The notes: generated by a model from the letters alone, not told the origin. A stretch of DNA of 64,000 nt from CAYPPG01 sp964412555 (GCA_964412555.1 CAYPPG010000011.1:1-64000), one strand, 5' to 3'. Counted from the stretch's first letter, positions 1 through 8,646 are shown. A program made the numbers and translations.

Positions 1-59
1 CCGTGCGCGAAGGCGGACGAACCGTCGGGGCCGGTGTCATTGCAGAGATTCTTGAGTAG
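1..59 (+). CDS. tuf: Elongation factor Tu, C-terminal end only (partial)
   Basis: The first 59 bases read in frame (from base 3) as VREGGRTVGAGVIAEILE followed by TAG. This is the very conserved end of EF-Tu, the GTPase that delivers aminoacyl-tRNA to the ribosome. The rest of the gene lies left of the window. Its position 26 bp before rpsJ is the usual junction of the str operon with the S10 operon. Confidence 0.93.
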   Translation, partial: VREGGRTVGAGVIAEILE

Positions 60-85
60 AGCGCTAAGCGAGCGGAGAATACATT

Positions 86-403
86 ATGGTTGCGGAACGC
101 CCAAATAAAATTAGGATCCGACTCAAAGGATATGATCATCGGCTACTCGATCAATCGACACGTGAGATCGTCGATACGGCAAAACGGACGGGTGCTAAGA
201 TTGTCGGCCCCATTCCGATGCCGACTCAGATTTCAAAATATACTGTGCTTCGCTCGCCGCATGTGGATAAAAAATCGCGGGAGCAGTTTGAAATACGCTC
301 TCATAAACGATTAGTAGAAATCCATGATTGGAGTCCCAAAACGATGGATGCGTTGACCCAGCTGGAACTGCCGGCGGGTGTCCATGTTGAAATCAAGTTG
401 TAA
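86..403 (+). CDS. rpsJ: 30S ribosomal protein S10
   Basis: The 105-residue product has the usual S10 length. It shows the family core IRIRLKGYDHRLLD near the start, the GPIPMPT loop and the VLRSPHVDKKSREQFE segment in the middle. S10 is part of the 30S head and also binds NusB in antitermination complexes. A GGAG ribosome binding site lies about 10 bp before the ATG. It is the first gene of the S10 operon, 26 bp after tuf, so it is probably co-transcribed with it. Confidence 0.98.
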   Translation: MVAERPNKIRIRLKGYDHRLLDQSTREIVDTAKRTGAKIVGPIPMPTQISKYTVLRSPHVDKKSREQFEIRSHKRLVEIHDWSPKTMDALTQLELPAGVHVEIKL

Positions 404-493
404 TCGAGACGATGTAGTATTCTCAATACTTTACACGCCGTGAATCGGTGGTGGAAAGCGAACGGAAAGCTGATTCATGCTAGGTGAAGACAA

Positions 494-1144
494 ATGGTGA
501 AAGCGATTTTAGGCCGAAAACTGCGGATGACCCAAATGTATACGGAAGATGGCCGTATGATTCCGTTGACTGCTGTACAAGTGGGGCCCTGTCCGATTGT
601 TCAAATCAAAGAGGAAGAGAAGGACGGTTATTGCGCGTTGCAAATCGGTTTCTTGCCGGATAAACCTCAAGCGGCGACCATGCCGATAATCGGACATTAT
701 AGAAAGAGTAAGGCCGAGCCGTGTAAGATTTTGCGGGAAATACGAACCGATTCGGTGGAAGGCTTTGAACTCGGACAAATGCTGGACGGCAGTATGTTTG
801 AAGAAGGGGATCGCGTCGATATATCCGGCGTGTCGAAAGGAAAAGGATTTCAGGGGGGCGTGCGTCGCCATAATTGGAGAGGCGGCCGGGATTCGCACGG
901 TTCCATGTTTCACCGCGCCATCGGCTCGATTGGGCCGGGAAGCGGTTTGTCCCGTATCTTTAAAGGAAAAACGCTGCCGGGCCAAATGGGTAATGAGAAA
1001 GTCACAATTCAAAATGTGGAAGTGGTCAAAGTCGACCCGGAAAACAACTTAATCTATATCCGAGGCGGTTTGCCGGGGCCCAATGGCGGTATTCTGTTTT
1101 TGAAACAGACGACAAAAAATAAAGCGAAGAAATCGAAATCTTAG
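494..1144 (+). CDS. rplC: 50S ribosomal protein L3
   Basis: The 216-residue protein is of bacterial L3 length. It has the N-terminal LGRKLRMTQMY motif and the conserved central loop running through GGRDSHGSMFHR to LPGQMG. The Gln of GQMG is the known methylation site of PrmB in other bacteria. L3 is an early assembly protein near the peptidyl transferase centre. The 90-bp gap before it has no gene. It is followed 14 bp later by rplD. Confidence 0.98.
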   Translation: MVKAILGRKLRMTQMYTEDGRMIPLTAVQVGPCPIVQIKEEEKDGYCALQIGFLPDKPQAATMPIIGHYRKSKAEPCKILREIRTDSVEGFELGQMLDGSMFEEGDRVDISGVSKGKGFQGGVRRHNWRGGRDSHGSMFHRAIGSIGPGSGLSRIFKGKTLPGQMGNEKVTIQNVEVVKVDPENNLIYIRGGLPGPNGGILFLKQTTKNKAKKSKS

Positions 1145-1158
1145 TTGATGGAAGAATC

Positions 1159-1809
1159 ATGATTACACTCGACGTATATGATCATCAAAAGAATGTTGCT
1201 GAATCGATCGGATTGGACGAATCCGTATTTTCCGTACCGGTCAATGAGGCGTTTTTGCATCAAGTATTGGTTTCCTATCGGTCCAATGCCCGTCAAGGAA
1301 CTGCGAAAACCAAAAATCGAAACGAAGTGCGAGGCAGTAAACAGAAACCGTATCGTCAAAAGGGAACCGGGCGGGCAAGACAAGGAACATTGTATGCCGC
1401 TCAGCATCGGGGTGGTGCAGCACAATTCGGCCCCCGGCCGCGTTCCTATAGGAAAACGATCTCCAAGAAAATGAAGCGGGAAGCATTTCGTCAATGTCTT
1501 TCATGTAAGATTCAAAATGGGACTTTGTTCATACTGGAAGATTTGGATTTTGACGAAGTTAAAACGAAGCAAGCCGCTCAAATTCTGGATGCTTTTGAAA
1601 CGGATGGACAAACTTTATTTGTGGATGTTGATCCGACGAAAAACGCGCTTCTTTCGATTCGGAATCTGAAAGATGTGCGAATCAAGTCCACGAACAGCTG
1701 TTCCCCGCTCGATCTTTTTGAATCGGAAGTTCTCTTTTTCACCAAAGCGGCGGTCGAGGCGTATCAACAGCGGTTCGCCAAAGCAGGAGGGACGAGCCAA
1801 GATGAATAA
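1159..1809 (+). CDS. rplD: 50S ribosomal protein L4
   Basis: The 216-residue protein has the L4 hallmark segment (R)GSKQKPYRQKGTGRARQG followed by GPRPRSYRK. This is the long basic loop that lines the peptide exit tunnel. A GGAAG ribosome binding site precedes the ATG. The last 8 bp overlap the start of rplW, which implies translational coupling. In enterobacteria L4 autoregulates the S10 operon, but no equivalent leader can be judged here. Confidence 0.98.
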   Translation: MITLDVYDHQKNVAESIGLDESVFSVPVNEAFLHQVLVSYRSNARQGTAKTKNRNEVRGSKQKPYRQKGTGRARQGTLYAAQHRGGAAQFGPRPRSYRKTISKKMKREAFRQCLSCKIQNGTLFILEDLDFDEVKTKQAAQILDAFETDGQTLFVDVDPTKNALLSIRNLKDVRIKSTNSCSPLDLFESEVLFFTKAAVEAYQQRFAKAGGTSQDE

Positions 1810-2086
1810 TTACGATATTATTCGAGAAGCCATTTTTACGGAACGATCCACCAATTTTTCCGAGAAGGAGAATATTTATACTTTTCGTGTCATGCCGGAT
1901 GCGAACAAGATCCAAATTAAAGATGCGGTGGAAGAGGCCTTTCATGTGAAAGTCGAGCAGGTACGCATCATTACTGTTCATGCAAAAAAGAAACTGGATC
2001 GCTACCGTGGGATCGTAGGAAAGAAACGCGGGTATAAGAAAGCGCTCGTGAAATTGGAAAAAGGACACAAAATCGAATTTGTGTAA
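1802..2086 (+). CDS. rplW: 50S ribosomal protein L23
   Basis: The start chosen is the ATG at 1802, which gives 94 residues beginning MNNYDIIREAIFTERS. A strong AGGAGG-type site lies in the end of rplD. Upstream extension in the same frame gives a non-L23 N-terminus. L23 surrounds the tunnel exit and docks trigger factor and SRP. The family motifs TERS, FRVMPDANKIQIKDAVEE and the Lys-rich KKKLDRYRG loop are visible. Confidence 0.97.
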   Translation: MNNYDIIREAIFTERSTNFSEKENIYTFRVMPDANKIQIKDAVEEAFHVKVEQVRIITVHAKKKLDRYRGIVGKKRGYKKALVKLEKGHKIEFV

Positions 2087-2110
2087 AAGTAGGTTTTGGA
2101 GTAAAAGATC

Positions 2111-2947
2111 GTGGTTATTAAAAAATACAATCCAACAACGCCTACCCGGCGGTTTCAAACGGTGTCGACTTTTGAAGATCTTACAAAAGGGAAAAAGCCG
2201 GAAAAGACTCTGATCGCCTCCATTCATAAAAAAGGCGGCCGGAACGTGAACGGCCGGATTACGGTGAGACATCGAGGAGGCGGGCATCGTCGCCGCTATC
2301 GGGTGATCGATTTTAAACGCAACAAAGATGGGATTCCTGCAAAAGTGGCGTCCATCGAATACGATCCGAATCGATCCGCTTTCGTAGCGTTGTTGAATTA
2401 TGTTGACGGAGAAAAACGGTATATCATCGCGCCCAACGGATTGCGTGTCGGGAGTGAAGTGTTGTCCGGTTCCGGCTCCCCGCATAAAGTCGGGAATTGT
2501 CTTCCACTTCGGGAAATCCTCGATGGGACTATCATTCACGCCGTGGAAATGAAAATCGGGAAAGGCGCTTGCCTAGCCCGATCGGCGGGGACGTCGGCAC
2601 AGATCATGGGCCGCGAAGGGGATTATGCGCGACTCAAATTGCCTTCGACGGAAGTGCGCTTTGTTCATCTCAACTGCCGTGCCACGATTGGACAAACCTC
2701 CAATTTGGATCATGAAAATGTGACTCTCGGGAAAGCGGGCCGTTCTCGCTGGTTGGGAAAAAGACCGCGCACACGCGGGGTGGCCATGAATCCGATCGAT
2801 CACCCTCTCGGAGGGGGCGAAGGCCGCTCCTCGGGAGGCCGTCACCCGTGCACGCCTTGGGGAGTGCCCACGAAAGGGTATAAAACGAAGAGGAACAAAC
2901 GTTCTCAAAATATGATTCTCGAGAAGAGAAAGCGGAAAAAGAAATAA
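2111..2947 (+). CDS. rplB: 50S ribosomal protein L2
   Basis: This GTG-start gene codes for 278 residues, the standard L2 length. N-terminal KKYNPTTPTRRFQTV and the C-terminal GGGEGRSSGGRHPCTPWG stretch are diagnostic. The latter contains the conserved histidine placed near the peptidyl transferase centre. L2 is needed for subunit association. It is 24 bp after rplW. Confidence 0.98.
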   Translation: MVIKKYNPTTPTRRFQTVSTFEDLTKGKKPEKTLIASIHKKGGRNVNGRITVRHRGGGHRRRYRVIDFKRNKDGIPAKVASIEYDPNRSAFVALLNYVDGEKRYIIAPNGLRVGSEVLSGSGSPHKVGNCLPLREILDGTIIHAVEMKIGKGACLARSAGTSAQIMGREGDYARLKLPSTEVRFVHLNCRATIGQTSNLDHENVTLGKAGRSRWLGKRPRTRGVAMNPIDHPLGGGEGRSSGGRHPCTPWGVPTKGYKTKRNKRSQNMILEKRKRKKK

Positions 2948-3054
2948 CGTTTACGAACAAAAGTATGATCTATGCCGAGATGTGGCATTCGAGATATAAC
3001 GAAATAATTTATGTATATTCTTTCGAGACAAAGAATCAAGTAGGTGTTGAAATT

Positions 3055-3339
3055 ATGGGACGTTCACTAAAAAAGGGACCCAACATCAATGCAAGATTGA
3101 TTAAGCGCATTCAGGAAATGAATAACCGCGGCGAAAAGAAAGTGGTTCGCACCTGGTCGAGAGCGTGTACCATCGTTCCGGAAATGGTGGGTCACACAAT
3201 TGCCGTGCACAATGGGAAAAAATTCGTACCGGTATTTCTGACAGAGAACATGGTTGGACATAAACTGGGCGAATTTTCACCGACCCGAACTTTTAAAACT
3301 CATGGTGGAAAAACAGCGCGGGTCATGCGCCTGAAGTAG
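3055..3339 (+). CDS. rpsS: 30S ribosomal protein S19
   Basis: The ATG at 3055 gives a 94-residue protein beginning MGRSLKKGP, the invariant S19 start. The longer in-frame reading from 2965 adds a non-homologous leader and is rejected. Family motifs TWSRACTIVPEMVGHTIAVHNGK and GHKLGEFSPTRTF are present. S19 sits in the 30S head near the decoding-site bridge. The 107-bp gap from rplB is larger than others in the operon but holds no visible gene. Confidence 0.97.
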   Translation: MGRSLKKGPNINARLIKRIQEMNNRGEKKVVRTWSRACTIVPEMVGHTIAVHNGKKFVPVFLTENMVGHKLGEFSPTRTFKTHGGKTARVMRLK

Positions 3340-3351
3340 GAGAGATGAATA

Positions 3352-3690
3352 ATGGCCATGCATGCCAAATTACGATATTGTCGAATGTCAGCTAGAAAGT
3401 TGCGATTAGCGGCGGATGCCATTCGTGGAAAAGACTATGATGAAGCCGTCAATATCTTGACGTTTTTGCCGAAGAAAAAAGCGGCCGGTATCCTTTTGAA
3501 ACTTTTGCGTTCGGCTGCCGCCAATGTCGAGGAAACGACCGATTTCGACCCTGATGAACTCATTGTTCGGAAGGTATTTGTGGACAATGCAAGAATGTTG
3601 AAACGATATCGGCCGGCGCCGATGGGGAGAGCCATGAGGATTCGAAAACGGTTGAGTCACGTGACGATCGAACTCGGTCCGAGAGTATAG
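3352..3690 (+). CDS. rplV: 50S ribosomal protein L22
   Basis: The 112-residue product has the L22 pattern: RMSARKLRLAADAIRGK at the N-terminus, the segment AVNILTFLPKKKAAGILLKLLRSAAAN in the middle and the RYRPAPMGRAMRIRKRLSHV hairpin at the C-terminus. That hairpin reaches into the exit tunnel, where macrolide-resistance changes map in other species. It starts 12 bp after rpsS. Confidence 0.98.
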   Translation: MAMHAKLRYCRMSARKLRLAADAIRGKDYDEAVNILTFLPKKKAAGILLKLLRSAAANVEETTDFDPDELIVRKVFVDNARMLKRYRPAPMGRAMRIRKRLSHVTIELGPRV

Positions 3691-3719
3691 GATTTAGACG
3701 AGAAGGTGAGGATAGAATC

Positions 3720-4379
3720 GTGGGGCAAAAAGTTCATCCATACGGATTCAGAGTAGGTATCTACAAAAATTGGAAATCTCGCTGGTATGCGGAGAAAGAC
3801 TATGCGAATTTGCTGCATGAGGATCTTCGCATCCGAAATGAGATTAAAAAGCGGATGTTTCATGCCGGGATCAGCGAAGTGGAAATCGAGCGCTTCACGC
3901 ATCGGATGCGAATTACGATTTTTGCCGCGCGGCCGGGGATCATCATCGGCCGGAAAGGTGTGGAAGTCGAGCAACTGAAAAAGTTTTTAGGCAATATTAC
4001 AGAAAGACAAATTTACATCAACATTCGGGAAATCAAAAATCCCGAACTCGACGCTCAACTTCAAGCGGAAAGTGTCGCATTGCAACTTCAACGGAGAGTG
4101 TCGTTCCGGCGGGCGTTGAAAAGAGCGTTGCAAGCCACCATGCAGGCTGGTGCGTTGGGTGTGAAGATCATGGTCGCAGGCCGATTGGGTGGAGCGGAAA
4201 TGTCTCGGACGGAGTGGTATCGGGAAGGACGGGTTCCTCTTCACACCTTGCGGGCGGACATCGATTACGGATTTTCGGAAGCGCGGACTACCTATGGACG
4301 GATCGGTGTAAAAGTATGGATCTTCAAAGGTGAATTGACCTCCCGGCCAACGGAAGAGGTTCAAGAGGAGGCGTCATAA
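3720..4379 (+). CDS. rpsC: 30S ribosomal protein S3
   Basis: This GTG-start gene codes for 219 residues. It begins GQKVHPYGFRVGIYKNWKSRWYA, has a KH domain with the GIIIGRKG loop near residues 75-82, and the C-terminal domain motif RTEWYREGRVPLHTLRADIDYG. S3 forms part of the mRNA entry channel and its helicase. The stop codon shares one base with the ATG of rplP. Confidence 0.98.
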   Translation: MGQKVHPYGFRVGIYKNWKSRWYAEKDYANLLHEDLRIRNEIKKRMFHAGISEVEIERFTHRMRITIFAARPGIIIGRKGVEVEQLKKFLGNITERQIYINIREIKNPELDAQLQAESVALQLQRRVSFRRALKRALQATMQAGALGVKIMVAGRLGGAEMSRTEWYREGRVPLHTLRADIDYGFSEARTTYGRIGVKVWIFKGELTSRPTEEVQEEAS

Positions 4380-4795
4380 TGTTAATGCCGTCACGGGAAA
4401 AATTTCGAAAAGTACACCGGGGAAACCGAAGAGGTATCGCATGCCGTGGAAATCAAGTGAATTTCGGCGATTTCGGTATGAAAGCGGTGACGGGTGGGTG
4501 GATTACCTCCCGGCAGATCGAAGCGGCTCGTATCGCGATCACTCGTCACATCAAACGCCGTGGGAAAGTATGGATTCGTATTTTCCCTCACAAACCGATT
4601 ACCTCAAAACCGGCTGAAACAAGAATGGGTGGTGGAAAAGGCGCTCCGGAAATGCATGTGGCTGTCGTAAAACCGGGTCATGTAATGTTCGAACTCGGGG
4701 GAATTCCCGAGGATATTGCTCGGGAAGCGTTCCGGTTGGCCGGTCATAAACTGCCCGTCAAGATCGCCTTTTCGAGACGTCAAGATATTGGATGA
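4379..4795 (+). CDS. rplP: 50S ribosomal protein L16
   Basis: The 138-residue product begins MLMPSREKFRKVHRG and contains FGDFGMKAVTGGWITSRQIEAARIA and the RMGGGKGAPEMHVAVVKPG loop typical of L16, which contacts the tRNA acceptor arms. Start and stop of the upstream gene overlap as TAATG, so translation is coupled. A second ATG two codons downstream also fits the family start MPSR. Confidence 0.98.
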   Translation: MLMPSREKFRKVHRGNRRGIACRGNQVNFGDFGMKAVTGGWITSRQIEAARIAITRHIKRRGKVWIRIFPHKPITSKPAETRMGGGKGAPEMHVAVVKPGHVMFELGGIPEDIAREAFRLAGHKLPVKIAFSRRQDIG

Positions 4796-4805
4796 GGAAG
4801 AAACC

Positions 4806-5012
4806 ATGAAAGCAGACGATTTTCGATCCCTTTCTGTAGAAGAGTTGGATATTCGAATCCAAGAAATGAAAAGGCAGTTGTTTAATTTACGCATGCAATT
4901 GCATTCCAGTCAATTGGCGAACACCAACAAAATTCGGGATGCGCGAAGGGATATCGCCAGAGCTCTGACTGTGAGAAATGAAATCACTTTACAAGCAGGT
5001 AAAGAGTCATGA
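4806..5012 (+). CDS. rpmC: 50S ribosomal protein L29
   Basis: The ATG at 4806 gives 68 residues, MKADDFRSLSVEELD..., the usual L29 length. The longer upstream extension is in another protein context and is rejected. Two antiparallel helices with LRMQLHSSQLANTNKIRDARRDIAR are typical. L29 sits beside L23 at the exit tunnel. It overlaps rpsQ by four bases (ATGA). Confidence 0.96.
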   Translation: MKADDFRSLSVEELDIRIQEMKRQLFNLRMQLHSSQLANTNKIRDARRDIARALTVRNEITLQAGKES

Positions 5013-5275
5013 CCAAACGAGAAGCGAAACGAAAAGTTCGAGAAGGGGTTGTCGTGAGTATCGCGATGCAGAAATCAGCCGTCGTGAAATTGGAACGGCT
5101 GCGGCGTCATCCTCAGTATGGAAAAGTTGTTCGCGTCAATAAAAAAGTGCATGTGCACGATGAAAAGGGGGACTGTGATGTCGGAGATGTTGTTCGCATC
5201 ATGGAAACCCGTCCGATGAGCAAAACAAAGCGGTGGCGTTATGTCGAGACCATCCGCAAAGCAGTCAAAGTTTGA
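5009..5275 (+). CDS. rpsQ: 30S ribosomal protein S17
   Basis: The 88-residue protein has the S17 OB-fold motifs: REGVVVSIAMQKSAVVKLERL, HPQYGKVV, then KVHVHDE and the C-terminal DVVRIMETRPMSKTKRWRYV. It is a primary 16S rRNA binder. The ATG lies within the rpmC stop region, which indicates coupled translation. Confidence 0.98.
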   Translation: MTKREAKRKVREGVVVSIAMQKSAVVKLERLRRHPQYGKVVRVNKKVHVHDEKGDCDVGDVVRIMETRPMSKTKRWRYVETIRKAVKV

Positions 5276-5296
5276 TTAGAACTGTGGAGGAACACC

Positions 5297-5665
5297 GTGA
5301 TTCAGGAATATACGAATCTACAAGTGGCTGACAATTCCGGAGCACGTCGAATCATGTGTTTCAAGGTGCTGGGTGGATCACGCCGCCGTTACGCACGAAT
5401 CGGAGATATTGTCGTTGCGAGTGTGAAAGAAGCAATCCCGGATTCCAACGTGAAAAAGGGAACCGTTGTAAAAGCAGTTATCGTACGCACCCGAAAAGAG
5501 GTGTTGAGACCGGACGGATCCACCATCCGATTCGATAATAATGCCGCCGTATTGATCAATGAAGCCCGTGATCCGATTGGAACACGTATTTTCGGGCCGG
5601 TGGCCAGAGAATTGCGGGAAAAAGGATTTATGAAAATCGTTTCTCTCGCTCCGGAGGTGTTGTAA
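5297..5665 (+). CDS. rplN: 50S ribosomal protein L14
   Basis: This GTG-start gene gives the canonical 122 residues. MIQEYTNLQVADNSGARRIMC at the start, GDIVVASVKEAIPD in the middle and IFGPVARELREKGFMKIVSLAPEVL at the end are all characteristic. L14 forms intersubunit bridge B8 and is the docking site of RsfS. A GGAGG site precedes the start. Its stop overlaps the rplX start by one base (TAATG). Confidence 0.98.
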   Translation: MIQEYTNLQVADNSGARRIMCFKVLGGSRRRYARIGDIVVASVKEAIPDSNVKKGTVVKAVIVRTRKEVLRPDGSTIRFDNNAAVLINEARDPIGTRIFGPVARELREKGFMKIVSLAPEVL

Positions 5666-5895
5666 TGAATAAAATTCGCTTTAAAAAAGGAGATCTGGTA
5701 GAAGTCATTTGTGGTGAAGAATTAGGGAAAACAGGCAAAATTCTTCGCGTGGACCGGAAGAAAGAGCGAATTTTTGTTCAGGGGATCAACCTTTTGAAAA
5801 AACACCGTAAAGCGGACCCCCAATCCAACCAACCGGGTGGAATTATTGAACGCGAAGGTCCCATTCATCCTTCAAACTTACGTTTGGTAAAATGA
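5665..5895 (+). CDS. rplX: 50S ribosomal protein L24
   Basis: The 76-residue product has a KOW motif at the N-terminus (FKKGDLVEVICGEELGKTGKILRVDRKKERIFVQGIN) and the C-terminal GGIIEREGPIHPSNLRLV segment. It is at the short end for bacterial L24, which is usually about 75-105 residues. L24 is an assembly initiator. It overlaps rplN by one base. Confidence 0.97.
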   Translation: MNKIRFKKGDLVEVICGEELGKTGKILRVDRKKERIFVQGINLLKKHRKADPQSNQPGGIIEREGPIHPSNLRLVK

Positions 5896-5908
5896 CGAGT
5901 GAATCATC

Positions 5909-6505
5909 ATGGCTGATAAGAAGAAAAAAAAAGACGCAGAAGAAGTCCAGATCGTGAAGGGGTATCATTCGCGGCTGGAAACCGATTACAAGGAACGTAT
6001 TATCCCGGAAATCATGAAGCAATTCGGTTACAAAAATGTAATGGAAGTACCGAAGGTGCAGAAAATCGTCCTCAATATGGGAATTGGTGAAGGGAGCCGC
6101 GATCAGAAATTGTTGGACGCGCTTCGTGAAAATCTGACGATTATTGCCGGTCAGCATCCGATTGTGACGAAAGCGAAACAATCGATCTCCAATTTCAAAA
6201 TTCGGGAGGGAATGCCTGTCGGTTGCATGGTCACGTTACGGCGAACGAGGATGTATGATTTCTTCGATCGTTTCGTCAATGTTTGTATTCCCCGGATTCG
6301 CGATTTTCGCGGTCTTTCTCCACGATCCTTCGATGGGCGGGGGAACTATGCGATGGGAATCCAAGAGCAGTTGATTTTTCCCGAAATTCATTATGATTCC
6401 ATACCGCGAGTTCAAGGAATGGACATCATATTCGTCACGACGGCAAAGACGGACGAAGAAGCGTTGGCTTTGTTGAAGCTCTTCGGAATGCCGTTCCGAA
6501 ATTAG
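5909..6505 (+). CDS. rplE: 50S ribosomal protein L5
   Basis: The 198-residue protein has the L5 core: NVMEVPKVQKIVLNMGIGE, GQHPIVTKAKQSISNFKIREGMP, and RDFRGLSPRSFDGRGNYAMGI. L5 binds 5S rRNA and contacts P-site tRNA. It is about 18 residues longer than the usual ~180 because of a charged leader rich in Lys (residues 2-8). No other start would remove it without losing the fit to the downstream RLETDYKERI start region. Confidence 0.97.
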   Translation: MADKKKKKDAEEVQIVKGYHSRLETDYKERIIPEIMKQFGYKNVMEVPKVQKIVLNMGIGEGSRDQKLLDALRENLTIIAGQHPIVTKAKQSISNFKIREGMPVGCMVTLRRTRMYDFFDRFVNVCIPRIRDFRGLSPRSFDGRGNYAMGIQEQLIFPEIHYDSIPRVQGMDIIFVTTAKTDEEALALLKLFGMPFRN

Positions 6506-6518
6506 CGAGGAGGAACGA

Positions 6519-6704
6519 ATGGCGAAAAAGAGCCTAAGAATAAAAACATCTCGACCATCGAAATTCAAGGTAAGGGAATATACACGTTGTCAACGATGTG
6601 GTCGACCGAGAGGCGTCTATCGGCGTTTTCATCTCTGCCGCGTTTGTTTACGAGAATTGGCTTTGCAGGGATACATTCCCGGTATGACAAAATCGAGCTG
6701 GTAA
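6519..6704 (+). CDS. rpsN: 30S ribosomal protein S14, short zinc-binding type
   Basis: At 61 residues this is the short S14Z form. It carries CQRC at residues 24-27 and CRVC at 40-43, the four cysteines that bind zinc in the C+ type. The C-terminus LALQGYIPGMTKSSW is the standard ending. A GGAGG site lies 8 bp before the ATG. No zinc-free paralogue is seen in the window. Confidence 0.98.
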   Translation: MAKKSLRIKTSRPSKFKVREYTRCQRCGRPRGVYRRFHLCRVCLRELALQGYIPGMTKSSW

Positions 6705-6737
6705 ATTTGAACATGTTCGACTGGAGGAAAAGGAATT

Positions 6738-7136
6738 ATGCCAGTTACTGATCCCATTGCGGATCTGCTCACACGGATTCGAAATGCAAACATAGCCGCC
6801 AAGGAAAAAGTCGAGGTCCCCGCCTCGAAGCTCAAAATGGCTATCGTTGATATTTTGAAAAAAGAAGGATATATACGGAGTTACCGTGTTGTCGAAGAAA
6901 AAGGACATGGAGTCATCCGTATCTATCTGAAATACGGGCCCAAGCAGGAGCGGGTGATCACCCATTTGGAAAGAATCAGCAAACCGAGTGTTCGCCGCTA
7001 TGCGGATAAAGATCATCTCCCCCGTGCAATCAACGGTCTTGGGATTTGTATTCTTTCCACCTCCAAAGGTGTGATGACAGATAAAGATGCCCGCCGACAG
7101 GGAATCGGCGGCGAAATCTTGTGTCAAATATGGTAA
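6738..7136 (+). CDS. rpsH: 30S ribosomal protein S8
   Basis: The 132-residue product starts PVTDPIADLLTRIRNAN and ends with the typical GLGICILSTSKGVMTDKDARRQGIGGEILCQIW. S8 is a central 16S rRNA binder and the translational repressor of the spc operon in E. coli. A repressor hairpin was not identified here. The gene is 33 bp from rpsN. Confidence 0.98.
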   Translation: MPVTDPIADLLTRIRNANIAAKEKVEVPASKLKMAIVDILKKEGYIRSYRVVEEKGHGVIRIYLKYGPKQERVITHLERISKPSVRRYADKDHLPRAINGLGICILSTSKGVMTDKDARRQGIGGEILCQIW

Positions 7137-7161
7137 AAATAACAAGCAGAGAGTAGAGATT

Positions 7162-7698
7162 ATGTCACGAGTTGGACGACAGCCAATTACGATTCCCTCC
7201 GGTGTGCAAATCACGATCCAAGATCGGCATATCACTGTGAAGGGACCCAAAGGACAATTGGAGTGGGATTATCCTTCTCCGATCACCGTTCGTCAGGAAG
7301 ATGTCGAGTTGATCGTCGAACGGCCGGATGAAAATAGAAGAAACCGGTCGCTTCATGGGACGACGCGTGCGCTGATTCAGAATATGGTGACGGGAGTCTC
7401 CAGCGGTTTCGAACGGAAATTGGAAATCAATGGTGTCGGATACCGCGCGTCTGTGCAGGACCAAACGATGACCCTGGAATTGGGGTATTCCCATCCCATT
7501 AAATATGAGCTGCCAGAGGGAATCTCCGCGAATGTCGAGAAGAATGTGCAAATTACTTTGCAGGGAATCGACAAACGGATTTTAGGGGAAGCTGCTGCGA
7601 AAATACGATCCTTCAGGCCGCCGGAACCGTATAAAGGAAAAGGGGTCAAATACCTCGAAGAGCAAATACGCCGCAAAGTCGGTAAAAAGAATGTTTAA
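7162..7698 (+). CDS. rplF: 50S ribosomal protein L6
   Basis: The start at 7162 gives 178 residues beginning MSRVGRQPITIPSGVQ, the normal L6 N-terminus. The longer in-frame reading from 7087 overlaps rpsH and is rejected. The duplicated L6 fold is visible, with the C-terminal signature RSFRPPEPYKGKGVKYLEEQI. L6 lies near the sarcin-ricin loop and factor-binding site. Confidence 0.98.
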   Translation: MSRVGRQPITIPSGVQITIQDRHITVKGPKGQLEWDYPSPITVRQEDVELIVERPDENRRNRSLHGTTRALIQNMVTGVSSGFERKLEINGVGYRASVQDQTMTLELGYSHPIKYELPEGISANVEKNVQITLQGIDKRILGEAAAKIRSFRPPEPYKGKGVKYLEEQIRRKVGKKNV

Positions 7699-7736
7699 AT
7701 TCATTCTCATAATTTGTCATATATGAGTGAACCATT

Positions 7737-8108
7737 ATGAAAGTAAAATTATCCACACGAAAAAGACGGCATCGCCGGATTCGGAAAAACATTTTTGGAA
7801 CATCCGAACGTCCGAGACTGTGTGTTTTCAAGAGCAACAAACATATTTATGCTCAGGCCATCGATGATTTGAAAGGGCATACAGTTGCTTCCGCTTCGAG
7901 TTTGATGAAGGAACTTCCCGAAATCGCCGGAGACGGCGAGCCTACCACGATCAAAAAACAAATGGCCAAGGCGGTTGGGAAATTGATTGCAGAGAGATTG
8001 CAGGAAAAGGGGATTCAAAAAGTTGTTTTCGACCGCGGTGGTTTTATTTATCACGGCCGAGTGGCTTCGCTTGCGGACGGCGCTCGGACGGGTGGCTTGG
8101 AATTTTGA
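7737..8108 (+). CDS. rplR: 50S ribosomal protein L18
   Basis: The 123-residue protein has the motifs RLCVFKSNKHIYAQAIDD and VVFDRGGFIYHGRVASLADGARTGGLEF that define L18. It binds 5S rRNA together with L5. It lies 38 bp after rplF and 26 bp before rpsE, in the standard spc order. Confidence 0.98.
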   Translation: MKVKLSTRKRRHRRIRKNIFGTSERPRLCVFKSNKHIYAQAIDDLKGHTVASASSLMKELPEIAGDGEPTTIKKQMAKAVGKLIAERLQEKGIQKVVFDRGGFIYHGRVASLADGARTGGLEF

Positions 8109-8134
8109 ATTTGGACGAATAAAGGGTTAAAAAC

Positions 8135-8644
8135 ATGGTTGAAATATTTGATCTGGAACAACAAAAAGAACCCGAGTTGAAAGACAGGGTGATCCACGTG
8201 AATCGTGTCGCCAAAGTTGTGAAAGGCGGCCGGCGGTTTAATTTCAACGCCTTAGTCGTCGTCGGAGACGAAAACGGAACAGTGGGGATAGGTTTCGGCA
8301 AAGCCGGTGAAGTCTCCGATGCCATCCGTAAAGCGATCGAACGGGCCAAAAAAAATCTATTCAAGGTTCCTTTGGTTGGTACCACGATTCCCCATCAAAT
8401 CCTTTGTCGCTTCGGGGCGGGAAAAGTTTTGTTGAAACCGGCTGCTCGGGGGACGGGAGTTATCGCCGGTGGACCTGTCCGTGCCATTGTCGAGTCGGCT
8501 GGTATTCGAGACATTTTGACCAAATCGTTGGGAACCAATAATCCGATGAATATTGTAAACGCCACCGTCGCGGGATTGAAATCTCTAAAAGAGGTTGAAG
8601 GGGTTGCCCGTCTTCGAGGAAAAGATCCAAAGGAGATTCTGTAA
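8135..8644 (+). CDS. rpsE: 30S ribosomal protein S5
   Basis: The 169-residue protein has the double-stranded RNA binding-like N-domain (DRVIHVNRVAKVVKGGRRF, GIGFGKAGEV) and the C-domain GTGVIAGGPVRAIVESAGI. S5 shapes the mRNA entry site with S3 and S4 and affects decoding accuracy. It is two bases before rpmD. Confidence 0.98.
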   Translation: MVEIFDLEQQKEPELKDRVIHVNRVAKVVKGGRRFNFNALVVVGDENGTVGIGFGKAGEVSDAIRKAIERAKKNLFKVPLVGTTIPHQILCRFGAGKVLLKPAARGTGVIAGGPVRAIVESAGIRDILTKSLGTNNPMNIVNATVAGLKSLKEVEGVARLRGKDPKEIL

Positions 8645-8646
8645 TC

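Noticed and set aside
1739..2539. 266-codon minus-strand frame across rplW-rplB
   Set aside because: It is the antisense of conserved ribosomal genes and shows no family features.
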